From assembly GCA_022376465.1 (NCBI GenBank), contig JACDTU010000004.1, positions 2,232,001-2,296,000 on the forward strand: 64,000 nt of DNA, read 5' to 3'. Origin of the DNA: Cubamyces lactineus (lineage: Eukaryota > Basidiomycota > Agaricomycetes > Polyporales > Polyporaceae). Numbering within the stretch: position 1 is the stretch's first letter; each line of letters opens with the position of its first letter. Position numbers and translations under genes: made by a program. The notes beneath the pieces are model-generated. The model saw only the letters and a list, made by a program, of their open reading frames with translations, ran no database searches and was not told the DNA's origin. Shown here piece after piece: positions 50,501-61,378 of the stretch.

Positions 50501-51703
50501 CCCTTGGACGGTCTCTGTCTTCACGGTCGCGGTCACGTCTCGTAGACGATGGTTCTCGTCTTGTTCGAGAGGTATCACGGACACGCGAGCGTTGCCTCTC
50601 GCGCCCTTCGCGATCTCGACGAGTATTGTCGGTTCCTGCATATATAGTGAATTTCCTAGGCATAGAGTGGCTTCAACCGATGGCTTACTGTCATCACGAC
50701 CAGCTCGACTGGGCTCTGCACCTGAACAAGGCTAAGCAAAGAGCTGAGATCAAGACCACTAGGCCGACTCACCTCTACGCCAGTCATCACTACTTTCGCC
50801 AGTTTTCCTCTTGGTTGCATCTCCTCTAGCCTCGGTTCGGCGGCCGGATGTGATGCTTGGTCCAAGGCGCGATGGAGCTGTGCCAGACAGATGTGGGGCG
50901 GCGTCCCGATCCTTATTGCGGAGGGTCGACGCAGATGACAGCGCTAAACGGTCACGGTCATATTTATCGGAAAGCTGAAGCTGGCCATCAGAGAGAACCA
51001 ACGAGAGACATAACAGTAGCTCACGTTGCGCAAGCGTTCTTGCCCCTCCTTATCCCGCAAGTCTCGTTCCCTTTCTCTGTCAATATCCTTCTCTCCACCT
51101 CGTTCAGTAGTACGAATAGATTGATGTCGAAAGTTGCCCATTTGCGAAGGCTGCGTAAGCCCGGAGCGAAACGACGCACGGGATGTGTCTATATGGACAT
51201 TGTCTGATTAGAAACAGCTCACAGGAACAGAGGAACAACCAACATACCGCCATCTTCCGCGTCTCTTCGAAAACTGGGAGCAAATCAGACGAGCATGGAG
51301 ATAGCACAGGAGAGTGACGCACCGGCGATCTCGAGCGGTAGTGTTTGTAGAGGATTCAGTCTCCTTCTTTTGCTCGTTCCAATCACTGGAGCGCGTACGT
51401 TACAGCTACTCCAACTATAATCGTTCCGGCCTTCACGTACCCGAACCAGTCCTTCAAAGCGGGCATACCCTCGGGTAAGCCAACGAGAGGCGACTTGGAG
51501 AGATGGATCATGTCATGTCGTGCATAGACTCTGAGCGGACGAGGAGGAAGATCGGTGTTTTTCTGGTGGACATCTGTTGCCACTTCGTCCTGCAAAGAGG
51601 CCTTCGCTACGGCTTCGACGACGGAGTCCATAGCCTCTTTTGAGGCGGGGAGTGAATCCAAGGTTGTGGTTGCGAGAGAGGCATGAGCGTCCTGAGTAGT
51701 CAT
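47593..51703 (-). CDS. eIF4E-binding 4E-T-like protein (P-body/translation repressor)
   Basis: Large disordered protein, roughly 1,100-1,200 residues in about ten exons. Near the N-terminus LRVYARHDMIHLSKSPLVG resembles the eIF4E-binding motif YxxxxL-phi with Met in the Leu place, followed by LPEGMPALKDWFG. Later exons hold an Arg/Asp/Glu-rich alternating-charge stretch (50640-50150), then the block WMETYIPATPGGGILGG and DSIQAWKKGMKEKERKE, DEIQLFKLMMKREAEKK, GSRFAKFFDAK and TMEDIFAMLQSS. The C-terminus is Gln/Pro/Gly/Met-rich, ending LMALLMGGGHRE, as common in P-body proteins. 4E-T binds the cap-binding factor eIF4E and represses or stores mRNAs. Assignment rests on the motif and layout; I give moderate confidence. 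Intron 48657-48586 is 72 nt without an in-frame stop. Confidence 0.65.
50150..50640 (-). repeat. Arg/Asp/Glu alternating-charge low-complexity tract
   Basis: Within the 4E-T-like gene, about 160 residues consist mostly of RD, RE and DR repeats (for example RDRDREDRDRPRDRRGDGDR). Such mixed-charge tracts promote condensation with RNA-processing bodies. At DNA level it is a degenerate CGN-GAN repeat. Confidence 0.75.
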
Positions 51704-52753
51704 GCCGGGGAGTATGAGAGAGAATGGATGTGTGTGCAAGTCGGATGGGTTTGAGCTTTTGGGTGTCAGCTCAAGTGCAAGAGGAGCGGCGCTGGCTAGC
51801 GCCCGCCCATGTCTGCGCACGCTCGCCACGCGAGCAATGGTGCTCTGAGTCTGTGCCACCATGCTTGTGCCACACAGTCTACAGCATATGGTCGCGGACA
51901 AGCATCTCCACCTTCAACTTGATACTACACCAGAACATATCCGCATTCATGCCTGAACTCACACTCAAACACTTCATTCTAAAGCAGCAAGCCTTGAATC
52001 TTTACCGCCGAGCCATTCGTGCGACGAGATGTACGAGTCATCATACATTTGTCCAAATCTGATCCGAGTCTCATACAACCCTTGAGCCATCCCTGATAGG
52101 AGCACCAGGCTGGAGACCATTGCATGGATCCGAAGCGAGTTCGAGCGGAATCGGTACCTTCATGATGTGGTGCGTGCAAAGGCTATCGACCATCCTGCGC
52201 GTACCGACAGCCGTACCACTTCAGAACCTCATAGAAGACAGGTTGGCCTCTGGCCGCAGAGAGCTTAAACAGATATTCCCCATGGCCCATGTACCGCTTA
52301 CCAGATGATCCACTATCGAAAGCGAGTCCGTCGACATGCAGTACCTGTGCCCATGACCTCGAACTGTCCCTGCGGTAGTCCATGTTGGGCACATAATCTG
52401 CTCCCCAATAAGCGGCTCGCACCCAAAGGGTCGGAGATCGCACGCTTTCGTCGATAGGCCTCGCGGAGGCAGTCCGCAAACTCTCGTACTGGGCTGACTA
52501 GAACCGCCCGACATGTCTGCATGCTACGAATCTTCGCTGCGGTAACGTATCAACATCCGCACACGCGCAGTACGTCTCTGGAACCAGACGGTCGGCAGTA
52601 TCACGACAAATCTGGTATGTCTTCGATTTGGCGGTCCCGTTCGCCGACAAGTGCTTTTGCCGCAGTGCCAAAGCCTGCAGTTGGATGTCAGCTCGAAGAA
52701 GTAGAGACCCGCATTGCACCGCTATGCTGCGGTACCCCTAGAGACTCTTATAG
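51704..52753. other. Divergent intergenic, 4E-T-like gene / RdRP
   Basis: About 1 kb. The left part is promoter of the 4E-T-like gene. Minus-strand frames around 52183-52522 overlap in all three phases; one has a protein-like stretch (YWGADYVPNMDYRR) but no complete model. Promoter or upstream exon of the polymerase gene could lie near 52520-52750. Confidence 0.45.
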
Positions 52754-55700
52754 ATGCATGACCTAGCGTCCTTCACTCCCGTAGCCCTCCCCCGAGACTA
52801 CCTGGACCCCCTCGTGCCGGCAATCGGAATGGAGGTATATATGACAAACATCCCAGAGACCCCTCTACACATCATCCAGCTCAACATAGCTAACATCTTG
52901 CATGCGCCGCCCTTCCGGGGGCTGAATAGTCCCCCTGCCAATTTCGACGTCTACCTGTTCCCGCGAAAGCCACGATCCACCTGGCGGTCCGGGGCTCTGA
53001 CACTCTCTACTCGGGAACAAGGTGACCATTTCCTGCGGTTGTATGGCGGTATTCAACCTCAGCGTTCTCTCCTCATCGGTACCACCCGCATCCTCTTTAA
53101 GCCCAGCACTCGGTCGCCACGTGTGGATGTCGTTGAGCGTATCAGCCGTACGCCATTCCTTGACCCTCGCATCGCCCAAGAGCGGGCACAAGAAGCCGGA
53201 GAGTTGGGTGAGTGCCAGGTGCAGGTCTCCACGATCCAGTTTGGTTGGGAATGCCGCGATCACGTATATTCGGTCGAATGGGAGAAGATCTGCGCCGCCA
53301 CTCTTTCCTTCAAGGAGGACAGGCGTGAATTTCAGGTCATCGCTCGGAGCCTGGGACTGGGTGGCTCTCGAATCATCGCGATAAGAACATCCCAGATAGC
53401 TTGGGTCTCAGCGGCGATTGACCAGTCCAGTGGGCTACCTACCATCTTCTTTTCCCTCAGCAATCCCCCCGCCTTCGAAACGCAAGACATACTTGCTCCA
53501 TTGGGTGGCCCGAGCCCAAATCGCCTGCCTACCAAACGGCGCTGGTCCGCGTTCGACGAGAGTCACGAGCCTGTCGCGCCATACGTATCCTTGGCCCTTC
53601 GGCTTGAGTGCATCTCCCTCGAGGACCTCGACAAGTTTCACAAGATTGCGCGCGGGGCCCACGTCCGTCCCGATGATTTCGCTTATGACGTAGAGAGAAG
53701 AGGACTCTTTGCGGAACACCTTCGTCAGCAGTATGCCGACTGGGTCGTACGACAGCCCATGGTCGTGGGCTTCCAAGTCGAGGCGCTTCTACGTAGCTGG
53801 CTCCTCGATTTCAAGGAAGTTCTCAGCCTACGCACGTCGATAGACAGCCTCTCGCGAAGAAAGGGCAAAGAATACACCGCTGCTCTCCTCCGCGACTTCC
53901 AGGCACATGCGAAGGCGCGATTCTGGTACGGGGAGGAGGCGCCTCGTGCCGAAGATGGTTCAGAGCTTCCTATCAATACGGACGACCCGGTCGAGCTCTT
54001 CAAGCTTGTGCAAAGCCGTTTCGTATACAAGCCGATGAACACCGCACTGGACACGGCAGAAGCTACTTCGCTGTTCTATTGTCTCCATGTGATTGTAACC
54101 CCCACGACGATGCTCCTGGAAGGGCCATTCCCGGAACGTTCAAATCGCGTGATGCGGACATACTACCGCTCGCAAGACAGCTTCCTTCGGGTGAGCTTCC
54201 AGGACGAACACCGGCTGCAGCTACGCTTTGATCGTGATGTGGATGGCAGGGACTTTGTGGACCGCAGGGTCAAGAGGATCCTTCTGGACGGACTTGATAT
54301 AGCAGGAGCGCATTTTGACTTCTTGGCGTACTCGCAGTCTGCTCTCAGGGAGCACGCCGTATGGTTCGTCAGACCATTTCGCCACCAGGACGACCGTGGG
54401 TATACAAGCATCATAGACGCTGCTGCGATCATCGAAAGCATTGGCACCTTCAAGAATCTCGCTTTTGACCCAATCCTCATAAGGTGCCCCGCGAGGTATG
54501 GAGCCCGTATCTCACAGGCGTTCACGGCTACGGATGCGTCCATCGCCGTCGAAGTTGGGCAGATTATCCAAGGTCGCGACATCGAGGACGCGTCCGGAAA
54601 GTGGCCCTTCACAGACGGAGTTGGCACGCTGTCCCCCGAGCTCGCCGAGGACATCTGGCGTGCGCTACAGGAGCGGCGGCGTCGCGGCCGTCGTGACAAG
54701 GCCTACCCTCGGGCCTACCAGATTCGGTTCCAGGGTTCGAAAGGCATGGTGAGCGTTGATCATACGCTCGCCGGGCGATCTATTCTGCTCCGACCGTCTA
54801 TGGTGAAGTTTGAGGCACCCGACTCTCTCACCATCGAGATTGCACGGGCCTTCGACAAGCCAGGCATATACTACCTCAACCGACCGCTGATCATGCTTCT
54901 CGAGGGACTGGGCGTGCCATGCGACGTGTTCCAGACCCTACAGGACAACGCCGTCAGCGAGGTGCAGGCATCGGTCGAGTCTTTGGAGCGTTCTGCTCGG
55001 TTGCTCGAAGGTCACGGCCTTGGCGTTTCATTCCGTCTCACGTCCGCTATGCTGGCCTTGCACAGGCTAGGCCTAGAAAATCTTGATGGGGACACTTTCT
55101 GGGAGCGGATGATGGACTTTGCTACAAACCACATCCTGCGAGAGCTCAAGCATCATGCACGGATCCCCGTTCCGGACAGTTGGACGTTGGTAGGTGTTGC
55201 CGACGTACACGGATACCTCCGAGAGGGAGAGATTTTCGCCTGCGTCGACTCTCCTGACCGTTCAACCCTCATATACCTTGAAGGGCGGACCCTCATATCC
55301 CGCTCTCCGACCATCCACCCTGGTGATGTACAAGTTGTACATGCCATTGGTCGGCCACCACGAGGTTCACCTTTTGAGCGGGAGTCCTTGCGGAACACCG
55401 TAGTATTCTCAATTAAAGGCAGGTCAAGTTCATCCAACCAATGCGTCTCGTAGCCAGTAAGCGACTCATGGTGATCACACAGGCGCACGCCCCCTTCCGT
55501 CTTGCCTAGGAGGTGGAGACTTGGACGGGGATGTCTACAATGTCACCACGGTGCCCAATCTCATTCCTCCACGAACGTATGACCCAGCAAGCTATGAGCC
55601 TGCACAGAAGAAGTTGGTTGACCACGACAGCACCATTGCAGACGTGGCAGACTTCGTCGCTGAATACATCATCAGTGATGTAAGTAAAGCTTCTCTCTTC

Positions 55701-56718
55701 CTGGAGAACAGGCTAATACTAGCCTGACATTCCCATCCAGACACTTGGAATCATTGCTATCACTTGGCTTATCATAGCAGATCAGAGCACCGAGGGCATC
55801 CTTGATGATGATTGCATCATGTTGGCCGCCCTGCACAGTGACGCAGTGGACTATCCGAAGAGCGGACGACCCGTACCAATTGAAAGGATTCCGCGGCTCA
55901 AGTTCCCAACCCGACCAGATTGGAATGCACCGGAGACGTCTAACGAACTGGATCCAAACAAGTACTACGAGAGCACCCGAGCAATCGGACAACTGTATCG
56001 GTCAATTGAACTGCCTGCTGTGCGCACAGCCGACCACGTCGCCCGCGTACAGCGCCAGCACCTGCGTAGTAGCGAGGGAGATACCATAGGTGCATTCCTC
56101 CGGCGGTTCCACAGGCGCAAACTTGACATAGATGACAACAACATATACGTCGTTGTCCGGAACCACATCTCAGGTTACATCAGCACTAGGGGGCCGTACA
56201 CCGATGCAGCCGTGACCAGTACCTGGGAACTACTGCAGACCTATACATCTCGGTTGCGTGCCATATGCGCTGACCATACTCTGTCCAACACCCGGACGAC
56301 GATGCTGTCGGAAGAAGAAGCAGTAGTAAGAGACAATGTTAGCCTGAAACATCTTTGTGTGCTTACTCGCCTGTCATAGATTGGGACAATCGTCGCGAAG
56401 TGTTCGCAGCCGAGAAAAAGGAAGGACTTGGTGGCCCGTATGAGGGAGCAAACTGCAACACTCACATCCGACATACGTAACGAGCTCGCTGGAGAGGAGG
56501 ACTTACCGCTTGTGCAGCGCCTTCAGCGCGCGTGGATCGCATTCCGCGTCGCTACGCTGAAGGAGGACCAATTCGGTGCGCGAAGCTTTGGATGGCTCGC
56601 GCTCGGGGCCATTTTCGACGCCATCAAGGAGATCGAGGAAGAGGAACGCACGCGGTACGTACTTTCGTTCGGCGGCTTTTCAGCATCGTCAGTAACACTC
56701 ACACGTGCTAGTGGCTAA
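52754..56718 (+). CDS. Cellular RNA-dependent RNA polymerase (RNA silencing)
   Basis: Eukaryotic RdRP (QDE-1/RDR family) that makes double-stranded RNA for Dicer in quelling and related silencing. Exons 52754-55418, 55483-55679, 55741-56325, 56380-56654 and 56712-56718 give 1,242 residues. An ATG at 52829 (MEVYMTNIPETP) is the likelier real start by family resemblance. The catalytic half has GKWPFTDGVGTLSPELAEDI, AYQIRFQGSKGM, a LRPSMVKFEA block, IYYLNRPLIMLLEGLGVP and the metal-binding DLDGD at 55518-55532, preceded by GARPLPSCLGGG. SEEEAVV, TIVAKCSQPRKRK and WLALGAIFDAI close the protein. The first intron fits best as GC-AG. No break is seen, so the gene looks functional. The first exon is unusually long (2.7 kb). 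Confidence 0.92.
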
Positions 56719-56914
56719 ACGACGTCGCCCGCCCAAGAGACATTCGCGGTTGATATGGACACTTCCCAGTAGTTGTGTTTCGAAGCGATTTGATACGAGA
56801 GGCAATTGGATGGAGAGGTCAAAATGAACACTGTACAATACGTGATACACAAACGGTTCCGCAAAGCATGGCCGACATGAACGTCTGATTGACTGATGGT
56901 GTAGAGAGAAGTCC

Positions 56915-57532
56915 TCATGCAGTGTTCCGCAAGACTGGATAGCTGTCAATCCATGCGCTCAAAGCAGGACCAAGCATAACTCACCCAGGATTACCGAGTC
57001 TCCTCTGTAGAATGCAACCGTTGCATGGTGAATGAGGGGGGAGGATGTCAGACGGCGACGACACTTACCGCAAAAACATCTTGCTTATGAACCTGTCCTT
57101 GTTGACCGGCTTCTTGTTCTTGCCTTTTGGCATTTCGGTCCACATCTACAACGTTGATCAATGCATTTACATCAGAGAGAGAATGCACGACATACCTCCT
57201 TCACGTTCTCCAAAACCTGTGTAATGCTATAAGCACCCAATGCACGCACGGCACGATGAGCCCAACAACATACCATGTTGCTGTGTCTATCAAACGCTTT
57301 GACGCGTGCCAAAAGTTTTTTGTTGTTTCGCAAGGAGATGAGGACCTGCGTGTGATTCCTGACCGCCTGCTGGAGGACGGACAAGGGGCCCTGGCTAATC
57401 TCATGCTCCTCGAGGGCGCGGAGCTGGGCTTCGTCGAGCTCAGACTTGGGGACGTGCACGTATTGACTGCAAAGAAACGCGAGTAAGAGTCAACGGGGGC
57501 GCTGGGGCGGGACAACGCTGGGCGTACCTCAT
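56915..57532 (-). CDS. SMD2: Small nuclear ribonucleoprotein Sm D2
   Basis: Core Sm-ring protein of spliceosomal snRNPs, about 112 residues in six exons. Exon 1 is only ATGAG (57532-57528). Exon 2 starts at 57466 and reads [40 protein letters not shown] and [19 protein letters not shown] (Sm1 motif). A tiny 21-nt exon adds VLENVKE, then [20 protein letters not shown] and KMFLR. A short exon adds GDSVIL (Sm2 motif) and the last exon adds VLRNTA and stop at 56915. All phases fit. Unusually high intron number for so short a protein, which is a known habit of this family in basidiomycetes. It is divergent with Pescadillo (225 bp apart) and convergent with the RdRP. Confidence 0.9.
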
Positions 57533-57757
57533 GGTTGGTGGCGAAGAAGACGAGCAGGGTTGCGGAGGCAGCGAGCACGCTCAGACCGAGATCGCGCCCG
57601 GCTCAGATAGACGCCCTAAACAGGTGGGCGGTCGAAAAGTTTGGAGTGCTCGGTTCTGATTGGGCGCCGGTGTGCTTTCCCTCTCTCTCCCTCCGCTAAT
57701 CCTCCCACTCTCCTCTTCTCATCCCCTCTTAGACCGTCTTACTGAAGGCATCAAATA

Positions 57758-59872
57758 ATGGGCCGTTTAAAGCAGAAGGGGAAGGCTGGTGCCGCCAAGG
57801 CGTATATGACCCGCTCAGCGGCGGTGAAGAAGCTGCAATGCTCTCTAGCGGACTTCCGGAGGTTATGCATTCTGAAGGGTCAGTATGCCCCCGAACCGTG
57901 CGTTCTGAGCGACCACTCAAATATTCGTCACATAGGTATCTTCCCCCGGGAACCGCGTAATCGCAAAAAAGCGAACAAGGGCTCTTCTGCGCCGACAAAC
58001 TTCTACTATGCGAAGGATATTGCCTACCTCGCTCACGAGCCCGTTCTGCGAAAACTCCGCGAGCACAAGGCCTTTGCAAAGAAGCTCTCTCGTGCGCTAG
58101 GTAGGGGAGAGTGGAGTAGTGCGAAGAGTTTGGAAGAGAACAAGCCTGTGTACCGTCTGGACCATATCATCAAGGAGAGGTATGTCGCTGTGTCGCTGCT
58201 TCCCTAGGTAGTATACCAACCACTTGACAACTACAAGGTATCCCACTTTCGTGGATGCTGTTAGGGATATCGACGACGCACTCTGCATGATCTTCCTCTT
58301 TGCATCCCTACCCTCCGACTCGAAGGTCTCTCCGACCCTCATCGAGAACTGTGCACGGCTCGCAGCGGAGTGGCAGCTGTATGTCATGCACACACACTCC
58401 CTCCGCAAGGTCTTCCTCTCCATCAAGGGTGTCTACTATCAGGCAGAGGTCTTTGACCAAACTGTCACCTGGCTCGTTCCGTACCAGTTCACACAAACCG
58501 TACGTATTCTCACTAATGTATCCCTATGTTTGCTCAACCCTTGCACAGATCCCATCCGACGTCGACGTTCGGGTCATGCTGACCTTCCTCGAGCTATATC
58601 AAACCCTGCTCGGCTTTGTATTCTTCAAGTTGTACACTGACGCTGGTCTGGTCTACCCTCCACCGCTGGATGCGCAGAAGGACGAGGGTGCAGCAGGAGT
58701 GGGCGCATTCAACCTTCAGGAGGCCAAGCCGAATCAACCCTCTGTCACTGCGAAGTCAAAGGTCGTTGAGATTGACGGCAAGCGGATATCTAGCAAAGAT
58801 GTCCGGCAGACCATCAAAAGCATCTCAGCATCCGGCTCTGGCGATGCAGATGTCGAGATGCCTTCCGTAGACGCAGAAGCTGCAAACGACGAGGATGAGG
58901 AGTTTGTGGAGGACACGACTGAGGAGAACCCTGAAGACGCCCCTGACGCTCCTGCATTCACCACTGCTACCCTGCCTACACTGAAGACGCTCTCTACCCT
59001 CCCGCAATCCACCTCTTCCAAGCTATTTGCCCCTTACACCTTCTGGCTCTCGCGCGAGACATCACGACCGATCTTCGAGTTCATTGTGCGCTCGTTCGGC
59101 GGTCGGATCGGCTGGCCCGCGACGTCCGGTAGCGGCTCACCGTTCGACGAGAGCGACGAATCGATCACGCACGTCATCATCGACCGGCCTCTCGTGCAGC
59201 GTCCCAATGAGACGGAGGCGGAGAAGGAGCGGCGGCGTCGGCGCAAGTACGTCCAGCCGCAGTGGGTCGTTGACTGCGTGAACGCAGGCAAGATACTCCT
59301 CGAAGACCTGTATGCACAGGGGAAGACTCTCCCGCCGCATCTGAGCCCATTCGGCGACCACGCGGAGGCGTACGACCCGACGGCTGGGCTGGTCGGTGGA
59401 GAAGAGGACGAGGAGATGGAAGAGGACGAAGAAGTGGAAGGTGGCGAAGGCGACGCTGAGGGTAGCGAAGAGGAAAGCGAGGTACGTCCTGCCAAGTCCG
59501 TGCTGAAAGCGGCGGCAACTGCAGAGGACGAGGCGGCGCTTCGTGCTGCGGAACTGGCAGCTGAGGCTGCAGGCATCGATTACGGGACGTTCGAGAAGGA
59601 AGCCAAGAAGGCGCAGAAGAAGGCGGGCAAGACGGCCCCAGCGCAAGAGGATGAGGCGGAGAAGGATATGAATAAGATGATGATGAGCAACAAACAACGC
59701 AAGCTGTATGAGCGCATGAAGTATGGCCAAAAAAAGCGGGCCGAAGAGGTGAGCATGCTTGGTATCTTGTACATGGGGTATATCTAACTACTATTCCGCA
59801 TAGCGACAAAACCTGGAGCAGAAGAAGCGGGCGATCGAGAAGGAGAAGAAACGGAGGGCGAAGTCTTCATGA
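57758..59872 (+). CDS. NOP7: Pescadillo homologue (60S ribosome biogenesis)
   Basis: Nucleolar protein of the PeBoW (Nop7-Erb1-Ytm1) complex, required for 5.8S/25S rRNA processing. Exons 57758-57878, 57936-58179, 58239-58499, 58549-59748 and 59804-59872. The N-terminal pescadillo domain is clear: [25 protein letters not shown]-like [51 protein letters not shown], then IYRLD-like [16 protein letters not shown] and [17 protein letters not shown] domain follows ([20 protein letters not shown] ... [20 protein letters not shown]). The end is acidic and then Lys/Arg-rich with [15 protein letters not shown]. Intron 1 (57 nt) has no in-frame stop, so retention would insert 19 residues. Confidence 0.95.
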
Positions 59873-60194
59873 TTGTCGGTTGGCTGTGTCGTTTCTTCTG
59901 CATCGTTTTGTACTATGTCGTAGACCGGAATCACCGCGGGCGACCATCTGCATTGGTCGTACACTATCCTACATGCTCGGTGAAAGAACGAACAAGAAAA
60001 TGAGAGACCCAAAAATAAACATGCGGTTCGCTGCTACGTCGGCGGAACCACAATGGTTGAGCACGTAGCAACGAAGGACCGTACCTACGAGACCGAGTCA
60101 ATTATCCCGTTGCGGCAGTCTCGTGGATCAGTAGTACTCACAACCCTTCTGAAAAACCCATGACAGAGGCGTAGCACACGATCATGCGAACACC
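59873..60194. other. Convergent intergenic, PES1-type gene and small unknown gene
   Basis: 322 bp, no gene recognised. It should hold both 3' UTRs. Confidence 0.5.
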
Positions 60195-60713
60195 TCAAAT
60201 ATCGCCACACTCCCACGCTTCTAAGAGATCGAGCATGGTGTCGCGAAGGCGCGACCAAGAAAGGTTGGGCTCAACGGAGAAGCCGGCATGCCTCAGCTCG
60301 CGTAAGCTCGTCCAGACCCAAGTCTGACAATTCCAGGAGGGATCGTGCCGGATGATGGGGATCTGGGAGAGGATGTGCTCGAATTTGTGTAATGACTCTG
60401 CGGGAACACGACCGATAGCGAGCGAGCCACGCCAGTTGGCGCTGCGAAGCGGTACGTTCCTCTCGGCCTCGTAGGAAAAGGTGTCCACGTTTCCCGCGGC
60501 ATTGTAGCAATTGCCCACTGGGTGGTCATCTGTGCCGGCTGTTTTGAAGGTGAGCGCCCAGTGGAGGGGACGGGCTCTGCCATCCGAGTCCTTGCCACGC
60601 CAGACTTGAGTGACTTGGAGTACTATTTGGGAGCTTCCCTCAATCATGCTTCGGCAAGAGGGACGGTCATGGTAGGGTTGCATCTGCCCGCTGAGGGGAT
60701 AGAGGCTGGGCAT
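60195..60713 (-). CDS. Small protein with HWAL and NCQTW motifs (possible permuted papain-like fold)
   Basis: Frame of 172 residues, minus strand, start taken at 60713 but possibly further exons upstream. The second half looks conserved: VTQVWRGKDSDGRARPLHWAL, a YNAAGNVDTFSYEAE stretch, NWRGSLAIGRV, FEHILSQIPII, then SWNCQTWVWTSLRELRHAGF and the end MLDLLEAWECGDI. I recall this as an uncharacterised basidiomycete family without assigned function. The order His (HWAL, beta strand) before Cys (NCQ, start of a helix) is that of circularly permuted NlpC/P60, LRAT and PPPDE papain-like folds, which is an inference only. No signal peptide. Its start region is divergent with the Sec7 gene. Confidence 0.65.
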   Translation of the reverse strand: MPSLYPLSGQMQPYHDRPSCRSMIEGSSQIVLQVTQVWRGKDSDGRARPLHWALTFKTAGTDDHPVGNCYNAAGNVDTFSYEAERNVPLRSANWRGSLAIGRVPAESLHKFEHILSQIPIIRHDPSWNCQTWVWTSLRELRHAGFSVEPNLSWSRLRDTMLDLLEAWECGDI

Positions 60714-61378
60714 GTGGGGTGAACCTCTACACTTTGAAATCAGTTGCGTACCAAGACAGAGGAGAAGACGACATACAAGTCGGATGTGCAGTCCGCCGAT
60801 GACTGGCAGGGCTGGGAGGAGACCTGATGGCCTGGGGCGGACAAAGGCCGCGGAAGAGCGCAGGGGGAGATGGCGGCGGAGAGGGAAGCGGGGTAAGGTT
60901 AAGATTGGGCCGTGTGGGATGGTGGACAGCAGCGCGCTAGGAAAGCGGCTATACAGAAGAAAATATGCGTCAAATAAAAGAACCAGGACCAGTCTCCATG
61001 AGGCAGGAGGAAGAAAGAGGAGGGGATTGCTTGGGCCGCGATCCGAGTCGGAGAGAGCGTGGAGGTGTAAGTAGTGCTTGTGGGTGACACTGACAGTGCA
61101 CCTCCCTTGGGGCCTCTATCAGATTCAGCAGTCCGCACATCCAGCGGGCGCTTGCCTGCAGCCTCGCTCCTGGAATGGGCACGTGACACAGCCTAGGTGT
61201 GGCACCCAAAATGGCAGGCGCTACTCCCATCCCTTACGTGCGAGCGATTGGACTCGCGCCAAAGTTCGATTCGCCCTCGACGCCCCCGACAACGACGACC
61301 ACCTTCCCCGCCGCAACGCTGGAGGCCATTCACGACCCACCATAACCCCTCTCCCCCACATACCCCAGCGGTTGCCGC
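60714..61378. other. Divergent promoter region upstream of Sec7 gene
   Basis: 665 bp between the two starts. Short plus-strand frames exist, but none looks coding. 61270-61375 is C-rich with CCCC-containing strings directly before the Sec7 ATG, typical for leader DNA. Confidence 0.45.

Noticed and set aside
50000..50641. Second minus-strand frame (213 residues) inside the 4E-T-like gene
   Set aside because: Open only because of the degenerate CGN-GAN repeat; the RD/RE frame joins its neighbours in phase and this one does not.
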